Of a stretch of 64,000 nucleotides of DNA, positions 57,032-64,000 are shown piece by piece (position 1 is the first letter of the stretch; every line of letters starts with the position of its first letter). Under the pieces are notes generated by a model that was not told where the DNA came from, made no database searches, and worked only from the letters and a program-made list of their open reading frames with translations. Made by a program: the position numbers and the translations under genes. The stretch comes from Tolypocladium sp. Sup5 PDA-1 (lineage: Eukaryota > Ascomycota > Sordariomycetes > Hypocreales > Ophiocordycipitaceae), in assembly GCA_000750105.3 (NCBI GenBank), contig JPHH03000003.1, positions 62,001 through 126,000 on the forward strand, written 5' to 3'.

Positions 57032-58029
57032 AGGCCTATCCGCCGTCTCTGCTTGCGTCCACGACCGTGGACAGCATTAGGATGGCCACCTCCTGTCATC
57101 GTCGAATTGCAGGGCCAGCATTCAGCCCACGTAGTACTCGGTAGTTGCGAGAACGACGAGGACGATCAGCAGAGGCAGAGGCTGGCAGTGCATAGTCCGA
57201 GAACGAAACAACGGAACCAAACATTGCCATCCAGGAAACTCATACAACTCCTCGGGCGGACCCTACCTCCTTAGGTATGAACACCTTTGGCGTCGTCGTA
57301 CGGCAGCCAATCTGCTTCTAACGATGCTTGAGTACTTGAGTAGTTGTTTGTAACAAGCAAGGACCGAAACAAGGTAGCGCCAAAGCAGCTTGTAGGCTCA
57401 CACCCCTGATACTATTCACTTCCAAGTTCATTGAGATTGCAGGGTGGTGCAAGCGAAGTTCACGACGACAGACTAGCAGCCCGCAAGGCGGACAATTGTC
57501 AAACAAGGGATGTACTTGTAGATCTGGATACCGAGGTAGGCAGCAGAGGCCATATCGTCACGTGGATGTAGGGGACCGGTGGTGTTACACCTCTCAGCTG
57601 GTAATTCCCGTCCGACGGACGACTTACATGCAGGCCACGGGTACGCACGTACGACGTCATGTAGGTACATATGTACATACATATTACATACGGCGTCTAG
57701 ATACCTAGTACGACTACTCCGTACGGACGTACCTAGATCATCATCAAGCGCCCTAAACCTCCCGCGCCGAGCGGCAACGAGACGGGAAAAAGCAACGAGC
57801 GCCGTTGGAGGCGAGTTCCGGGCGGCCGTGTCTCTGGCCCCTCGCGAGCGGCCCTTGCGGCCTTGCTCGGAGGCGTCGGGCAAACCCCCGGAATGTCTTG
57901 GATGTTGTGTTGCCCACCACGCGTCGGAGCTTCAAGGTCAAGGTTGCGAGCATAGCAAGGCTCAGTCTCAGTTCCATGCCACTTAATACGTGCAGGATTT
58001 GCGCAGAGCTGCCATTGAGGTCCGGGCCA

Positions 58030-58051
58030 CCCCCCCCCCCCCCCCCCCCCC
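58030..58051 (+). repeat. 22-C homopolymer
   Basis: Uninterrupted run of 22 C, flanked by CCGGGCCA and CTTCTTCTGG; 1 kb from the 16-G run, so the two are an inverted homopolymer pair. Confidence 0.9.
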
Positions 58052-59811
58052 TTCTTCTGGAGGCTGACAAGCTGTCTGAATATCTTGCCCATCTTATTAA
58101 GGATGTTGAGTACTCGTATGTCACGGTAACGGTAATGCGCAGTGTGACTATTTCATGTGGGCGAGTGTCGTCTTCCTTTAGTGCGTGTTTAGGCGTGAGA
58201 GACTACCTGAAATAGAGTTGCTGAAGCCCCAGCAGTCACACTCTGATCTCGCATACAGCTTCCTCTCTGGCCACGATGCCTACCTGCCTTAAAGTACATA
58301 CCTAAGGTATCGCAACGTGCAGTGCGTGGTGGTCGGAGGAACCGTTGCCTAGCGGATCATCCCGTCTTTGTGCATCGACGCTTTCTCCAGCGCCCCCAAT
58401 CCTCGCTCGGCGACAGAAGCCGTGCTCTCGGAGCAAACCCACATGATGATCGTCTTCCCCAGGCCCAGTGTGCCCGGTACCAACATCATGCGCAAGGACG
58501 TACCTACGAAGTATCGTACGTCCATGCTTGCCAAGCTGGCAAGGGACGGTATGACTCGGAGAGGCTAGCAACCCCTACCTGAGGTACCCAGGCGGCTGGC
58601 TCTCTCGTCGACCCCAGGGTGCTCGTATACCTAGGACTACATACACATCGAGGCAATTTGTTGGTTGGTGCTCTGGCTGTCGGCTCCGCGACGAGCAGGG
58701 AATCAACGTCTGGCGGAACACTTCTGGGCACCCATTTGGAACGCCGGCTTGCAACGTCTGTACTTTCTTGCACAGCGCCGTGAGCCCCATACGGTCAGAT
58801 ATCTACCCAGTCCTGACATGTAAACATACAGGTCTACGTTCAAGACGCAACAAGTTGTAGACGCACTTCCAAGGCATTTAAAAACCAAACATGGTGGATC
58901 CGTGTTGCTCTGTCTAGTCAGCTGGCCAGAGGCACGGTGCCATGGCCGATGGTACGACTCAAGAAAGGGTTCCCCGGTGCCACGATGAGGCCGGCGAGCA
59001 AGGTCCAGCGCCCTCGACTAAAGGCTCGAACAACGGCGTGATAGGTCAAACCACCCCTTCACGGCAGATCAGACCGCCCTCTCGTCGTCGCTGCCCGAGC
59101 TAGCGAGCTGCTGGCTGCCCGGCGTTGACAGCACGAAGCACCATCGAAACGAGGCCAGCAGGGTAGACGGATAACAGGCACATTGCCGCTGGAGTCGACG
59201 CTGATTCGTGCGTTGGCGCTGGCTGAATGTCTCGACAGGCCCAGCTCGGCAGGAATGGAGGTACTTGAAGACCTCCCTTCAGATTTCCAGCCGTGATGCT
59301 GCATGCACTTTGCAATGTTTGCTCCCCCATGGCAATCTCAGGCATCAGAGCCCCCAGAAGCAGCAAAGATTTCCGCTAAGGCAAACGCTGGCCCGGGCTG
59401 GTGGGAGCCGGCAACTCTGTACAGTAGACGATTAACCACCACTCGGTCAATGCAACCTCACAACCTTACTCAACCTGCAGGACGGCAGCTGCCAGCATGC
59501 CTGCCTACTAGGTATGGGCGTTAATCATTTCTCCTAGGCGATATGCGGCGTACTTGTCACAAGCAGGAGTGCGTGGTTGCAGCTGTAGCATCGAGCTGCC
59601 TTGCTCCGCCGTGTCTGGGGTTGCGGCTGGCACTCCGGCGAACCTAAGAGCTCTGCGTGCTCCACTCGACCGGCCAGAGCAACCAAAAAACACATCACCG
59701 GCCAATATCGCGTAGTCGAGGCCGTTATGAAAGCTAAGGTACCTTGAGCCACGCAAGTCGAGCTCCTAGAGAACAAGCATTACTACTCAAGTGCATGTAA
59801 GTGTACTCCGT

Positions 59812-59827
59812 ACGGAGTAAGTGGGTA
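59812..59827. repeat. perfect palindrome TACTCCGTACGGAGTA
   Basis: 16-base perfect palindrome. Related copies: ACTCCGTACGGA at 57717-57728, TACTCCGTACTGAGTACGGA at 60589-60608, and the 43253-43305 cluster. Confidence 0.75.
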
Positions 59828-60864
59828 CGAACAAGTCCACTGCGTTGAGCTGCCACCAACACCGTTGTTGATGGACAGTCGTCGATGCTGCTGCCCAACT
59901 CTCTCCACTCCAACCCCGCTGGCACACGACAGTTCTTCATAGGTACGGATTAGATTAAACAGATTGGCCGATGAGGCTCTGCTGCCAGTCGTTATTCACG
60001 TCTGCCGCGAGCTACTGTAGGCCTGTCGTCTGGCCGAGGTGACAGGTCATAAACGGGAATCGCGAGGCCAGAGGGAGCTTCCGCAAGCCAAGCCGTGCTC
60101 CACCTGCCACAAGCTGCAGGGTTGCTGTCACTCTCGTTTCCAAGTTTGCTTTCTTTTTTTTGTCAGGGCGTTCTGCACGTTCGCTCACTTTGAGCATGCA
60201 CGGGAGGCAAACCTGCATACTCCTCCTCAAGCGAGGGGCCAAGAACCACCGAAGTACATGGTTTCTGCATTTCCGAGTTGTCATTGCATATAACGTTAAC
60301 ACCTACTGTAGTGCCATGTGAGCCGAGATCCCAACAAGTGCGCCCGCAGTTATTCGTGCAGTGAACATGCAGCAACCATGCACAAGGCAGTACATACCGT
60401 ATTCCGCGGAGTCAACGCCTACCGTGATGCACTCTGGGCTCGACAACGGCCCGTCGACAACCAGAAGCTGTCTTGCCGGGCATCATGTTGGTTCTGTTGC
60501 AGGATGAGTCAGTTCCATTTGCTTGCCTGTCCAATGAAATGCAACTCGGTACCTTACCTGAAACCACAGGCACAGGGTACAAGTACGTACTCCGTACTGA
60601 GTACGGACTACCGCGCCTGGTCTCGGTGGCCTGATCGGATGGAAGCTCCCGTCCCAACCTCACAGCTCACAAGGTACCTTGGCTCCCCCACGATTACCGA
60701 GCTCTCTTCCACAGCCTCGCTTCAGAACCCGACAATCGCGTGCATAGATCAACGCCACGCCCGGCCGCGACGCGGTTTCAGCGCCGTTGCTCTCTACAGC
60801 TGGGCAGGATGCTACCCGGCCGTCTGCACAATCCAACGTAGCATCGCGACGCTGCCACCGGCCC

Positions 60865-62265
60865 ATGGACCCTGACGGGGAGCTCGTCGAGGCGCTGGCT
60901 CGCCGCGACGCAGACGACGATATCCCGCGCCCCGATGCTGCTGAAGGGGGTAGCGAGCTTCTTGCCTGCCAGAAAAGGAGCGACATTCTCGACGCCTGCA
61001 GATGGAGGGATGTCCTGGGCCTCAGGTCTCTCGCCGAGTCCCAAGGAGGCTTCCTCGCCGACGATCTGCGCCGGATAGCATGTGCGTGTCTCGCTCCGTC
61101 CCAACACCGCCATAGGTTTCCTGTGCCATCCTCCTCCCGCTGACTCCATCTTGCTGCTCAGGGCCAATCTTGCTCGGTCTACCGCCCCCAGACGCAACCT
61201 CCGATGGCGACACTGGACATCCCGAGTCCGAGAACAACACTGGCGACTGGAAGGAACTGGCACGGCACAGGGACGAGGACCAGGTGCAGCTCGATGTGAA
61301 CCGCTCCTTCATTTACTACCCCAACGGTATGCATGCGTTCTTTATTATTTCAGCAAAGCGCCAACGCCGGCGGCACCGGAGAGCTGCAATGACTGACAGA
61401 CCGCGTCGCAGACCAGTCCGAGGCCCAGCTTGACCAATGCAAGTCGGAGTTGTCGTCTCTCATCGTCGAGGTGCTGCGCCGGTACCCATACCTATGCTAC
61501 TTTCAGGGATACCATGACATTTGCCAGGTATTTATGCTGGTCTTGGAGCCAGTCTGGCGGGCGAGGGTGGTTGCACGGTTGTCCGTCCTCCGGATACGGG
61601 ACTTCATGCTGCCCAGCCTCGCTCCCACGACCGCGCAGCTCCAGTTGCTGCCAGATATCCTGGCCAAGGCAGACCCCGAGCTGCGGCGGCATGTCGCGAC
61701 CATAGAGCCTTTCTACGCCTTGGCCGGCACCCTGACAATGTACGCCCACAACATCGAGGGCTACCGCGACATTGCACGCCTGTTCGACGTCTTCCTCGCG
61801 CGCGAGCCCATCTTCAGCATCTACCTGTTCGCCCAGATTGTCATGGGCCGCCGGGGCGAGATTCTCGAGATCGACGAGCCCGACATGCTTCAGGTTGTGC
61901 TCGCCAAGGTGCCCAGGAACATGGACCTCGACGTCCTCATCGCCAAGTCTGTTGACCTCTTTGATCGCTACCCACCGGACTCGCTGCGCTCCTGGAGGCG
62001 CATATCGAGTGCAAGTGTGCTCAAGACGGCCAGGGATGTCAGCATCTGCGCCAAGCAGACGCTGGAGGAGGGCCACGCCTACTTCCAGCAGCAGGCGCAG
62101 GAGATCCGGTGGGTGGATATGCGGCACAGGCTGAAGATGGTTTTCTGGAGGTACCGTCGGCCGGCCAGGGCTGTTGGCATGGCTGTCGCCATTGCCGCCA
62201 TGGCACTCTACCTGCGACGCAACCCAACTGTGGTACACTACATCATGTCCTTGTTTTCAAGATGA
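60865..62265 (+). CDS. GYP8: TBC-domain Rab GTPase-activating protein (Gyp8/TBC1D20-like)
   Basis: Three exons, 60865..61081, 61162..61326 and 61412..62265, 411 residues. The TBC domain runs from about residue 40 (ILDACRWRDVLGLRSLAESQ, DDLRRIAWPILLGLP) to about 340. It has the arginine-finger motif QLDVNRSF near residue 122 and the glutamine-finger motif YLCYFQGYHDICQVFM near residue 156. FYALAGTLTMYAHNIEGYRD and IFSIYLFAQIVMGRRGEILE follow. Near the C-terminus there is one hydrophobic helix (AVGMAVAIAAMALYL) and a short tail, the tail-anchored layout of Gyp8/TBC1D20, which act on Ypt1/Rab1 at the ER-Golgi interface. Both catalytic fingers are present, so the protein should be active. Splice phases agree. 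It is convergent with VPS52. Confidence 0.92.
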
Positions 62266-62521
62266 GCACATACCAACAACTCATGTACGGTTTTACAGCC
62301 CGCAGCCCGGCGCGCGTCGTTGCAACATGGGAGGGTCGTACTTGGGAACTTTGCCCCGGGCTTAAACTGATATGTGACAATAGTCCCGTGCTTCCACTCC
62401 CTACAGAAAACCAAAATGATCCCCACGACGCCGTGCAACCCCAACATGCCTGCCATGACGCTTGAATCTTACAGAAACCCTCTCTACCTGGTGGTGCCTG
62501 ACTGACGCAGTCCATTTCTCA

Positions 62522-64000
62522 TCACGATTCTTCCCGATGTGCCGTATTGAGCTTCTCAAAATGATCCTGCTGTTCCGTAGCCAGCTTTCCGTCCGTGTCG
62601 CCGATGATGGTGAGAATCAGAGAGTAGTTGTTGTACAAGAACCGCTCGCTCTTGCGCTTGTCGGTGCCGTACGACTGGCTCTGCCGGTTCAAGAATGCCT
62701 CCACTTCGGAGCGCAGTCGCCGCAGACTGGCGACCACCGGTTCGTCATCCCCTGCCTCTGCACTGAGGGCGAGGAACCCCTGCAGGAGCTGGCCGAAACG
62801 CTGCGTCACCACATGGGGTGCAGCTGTCATCTTGGCTTGGTCTCCCGCTGACCGCGTCGGCTTGGTCGGCAGGGAGTTCGTCAGCTGCCGCACAGACTCG
62901 CAGTGGCGGTCCATGATGACCTGGAGCCGCGGCCACAGGAGCATGTTGGTGGCGTTGACGTAGCCGTCTACAGCAGGGACCCTGCGCCGCTGAAGCTCAA
63001 ACGCAAAATGCTGGTTGATACGGATGCACAGCAGTGTGCCCAGCGCATCAAACGTCTCTCCCACGAGCGTCTTGGATAGGGTCCGGCCCAGCTCGAAGGT
63101 TGGTTCGAAGATGTAGTTGAAGTTCTTGGATATCTGTGAGAGCGACAGGGCTGGGGAGAAGAATGTTGCCAAGAAGGTATACTCGGCCGTTGCATTGTCG
63201 ATCAATGCCAGGTTAAAGTGGCGGAACGGGACCTCGAGGTAATGCGTTGCCTGATCCTCTTCGGCCAGGTAAGATGACAGCGCAGACTGGTTCTTGGATC
63301 TCAGCAAGTCGATTCGACGCCCGAGATTGAATGCGTCGTGAGGCGGGCCCCCAACACGCGAACTCGAAAGCACGGCTGCCATTCGGGTCGTGTCCTCGTG
63401 GCCCAAGGTGTCGTTCTTATCGAGGACGTGCAGCTTGATCTTACCCAAAGCCTTCTCATAACGGCTAAACTGGTTGAGGTAGTACCATCGCATCGTATTC
63501 ATATACGCCAGCGAAATCTCATCGGCGAGCGTTGCATGGTGCTTATTCAAAAAGGTGTAGAGGTCCTTGAATTTGAGGAAGTTTTGCTGTTGGATTATCT
63601 GGGCGTTGATATGAGGGGACCGAAGCGCCTTGATCTGGGCGACTAGGAAATCGCGAATACGCTCGATAGCCTATAGCCATTGTTAACAGCTATTTTACCA
63701 ATGTCTCGGGGTGTCATTGGCGTAGTACTTTGAGCGTGAGCTTTTCCAGGAGCGGACCGAGCTCCTTGGCGGCTTTGTTGTCAGCGGAGCCCGATGATGA
63801 CTTCTTCTTCTGTGCCGCAGCCCTTCTGTCCACTTCGGAGAGCATCTTGGCCCACGACTCATCTATGTGGCCTCCTGATATCTTGGAAATGGTCTCTGGG
63901 GAGACGCTAAGTTCCTCAACCAGGGGCCCCAAAGCCTTCTCCACTTCCTTCCGGTTCTCCAGGCGCCGGTTCAGCGCGGTAGACCGGGCTTGTAGCGATT
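62522..64000 (-). CDS. VPS52: GARP/EARP tethering subunit Vps52 (3' part)
   Basis: Partial at the right edge; the 5' end lies outside. Visible exons are 64000..63729 and 63670..62522 (58-nt intron), about 473 residues. The first visible part is coiled-coil (SLQARSTALNRRLENRKEVE, KALGPLVEELSVSPETISKI, SGGHIDESWAKMLSEVDRRA), then KELGPLLEKLTLK spliced to AIERIRDFLVAQIKALRSP. The conserved core continues LADEISLAYMNTMRWYYLNQ, FSRYEKALGKIKLHVLD and NFNYIFEPTFELGRTLSKTL, ending DHFEKLNTAHREES. These are the Sac2/Vps52 family blocks. Vps52 is part of the GARP complex that tethers endosome-derived vesicles at the trans-Golgi network. The stop is 257 bases from the stop of the convergent Rab GAP gene. 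Confidence 0.93.

Larger units (their letters stand above)
55854..60864. other. gene-poor 5-kb region
   Basis: No ORF here has recognisable similarity or a convincing spliced structure. The left end (to about 56450) is the promoter and leader of the MMS1-like gene with a polypurine tract. The rest holds a 16-G run, a 22-C run, CCTAGG and TACTCCGTACGGAGTA palindromes, TACC/TACGTAC tracts and the start of the GYP8 leader. I see no transposon ORF, terminal repeat or tRNA. Confidence 0.55.

Noticed and set aside
60318..60875. 185-codon open frame upstream of the Rab GAP
   Set aside because: No similarity; contains repeat sequence (TACTCCGTACTGAGTACGGA) and overlaps the GYP8 start in another frame.
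1..64000. tRNA, rRNA, CRISPR arrays and transposon ORFs
   Set aside because: I looked for T-arm-like GGTTCRANNCC motifs, rRNA-like blocks, regularly spaced repeats and transposase or reverse transcriptase motifs on both strands and saw none I could support by eye. A tRNAscan or RepeatMasker run could still find short ones.

Overview
The window looks like a gene-dense nuclear chromosome segment of a filamentous ascomycete, most likely a sordariomycete and probably Hypocreales. The support is many short spliceosomal introns (about 48 to 223 nt, with GTAAGT/GTATGT-type donors and CTAAC-like branch sites), leaders with CAC or CT repeats, and fungal proteins such as a CTF1/FarA-type cutinase/fatty-acid regulator, a Polycomb EED, an NADPH-type nitrate reductase and a divergent chitin-synthase-like enzyme. 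I recognise or partly recognise 20 protein-coding genes and one decayed gene. The exon models were built by eye from splice sites and family conservation.

Layout. 1-7.6 kb: the 3' part of a CTF1-type Zn2Cys6 regulator, a non-secreted LysM protein, ARV1 (ER lipid homeostasis) and, convergent to it, VMA9 (V-ATPase subunit e). 7.9-18.3 kb: a beta-hydroxyacid dehydrogenase, divergent from mitochondrial N-acetylglutamate synthase (first step of arginine synthesis), a Gvp36-like BAR protein, the NDUFA5-type complex I subunit and a probable Rrn11 (RNA polymerase I core factor). 18.4-29.4 kb: EED (PRC2), with YIP4 (Golgi) divergent from it, then YRB2 (Ran-dependent nuclear export) and the HRQ1 helicase. 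29.7-33.2 kb: a wrecked VCX-type Ca2+/H+ exchanger and, on the other strand, nitrate reductase, whose promoter holds a perfect NIT4/NirA palindrome and GATA sites. 35-46.6 kb: UPF2 (nonsense-mediated decay), a GT2/chitin-synthase-like membrane enzyme and the Hsp110 chaperone SSE1. 47.3-55.9 kb, minus strand: eIF5B and a DDB1/Mms1-family beta-propeller protein. 55.9-60.9 kb: about 5 kb without a recognisable gene, with a polypurine tract, a G-run, a C-run and palindromic repeats. 60.9-64 kb: a Gyp8/TBC1D20-like Rab GAP and, entering from the right edge, VPS52 (GARP complex).

These are mostly independent housekeeping genes; no secondary-metabolite cluster, transposon, tRNA, rRNA or CRISPR array was seen. 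Loose themes are membrane traffic (ARV1, YIP4, GVP36, GYP8, VPS52), translation and RNA quality (eIF5B, UPF2, YRB2, RRN11) and chromatin or genome maintenance (EED, HRQ1, the MMS1-like protein). I found no convincing new multi-gene system. The points most worth following are the decayed calcium exchanger, the dispersed palindromic intergenic elements, the chitin-synthase-like enzyme, the MMS1-like DDB1 paralogue and the upstream ORFs of the arginine gene.
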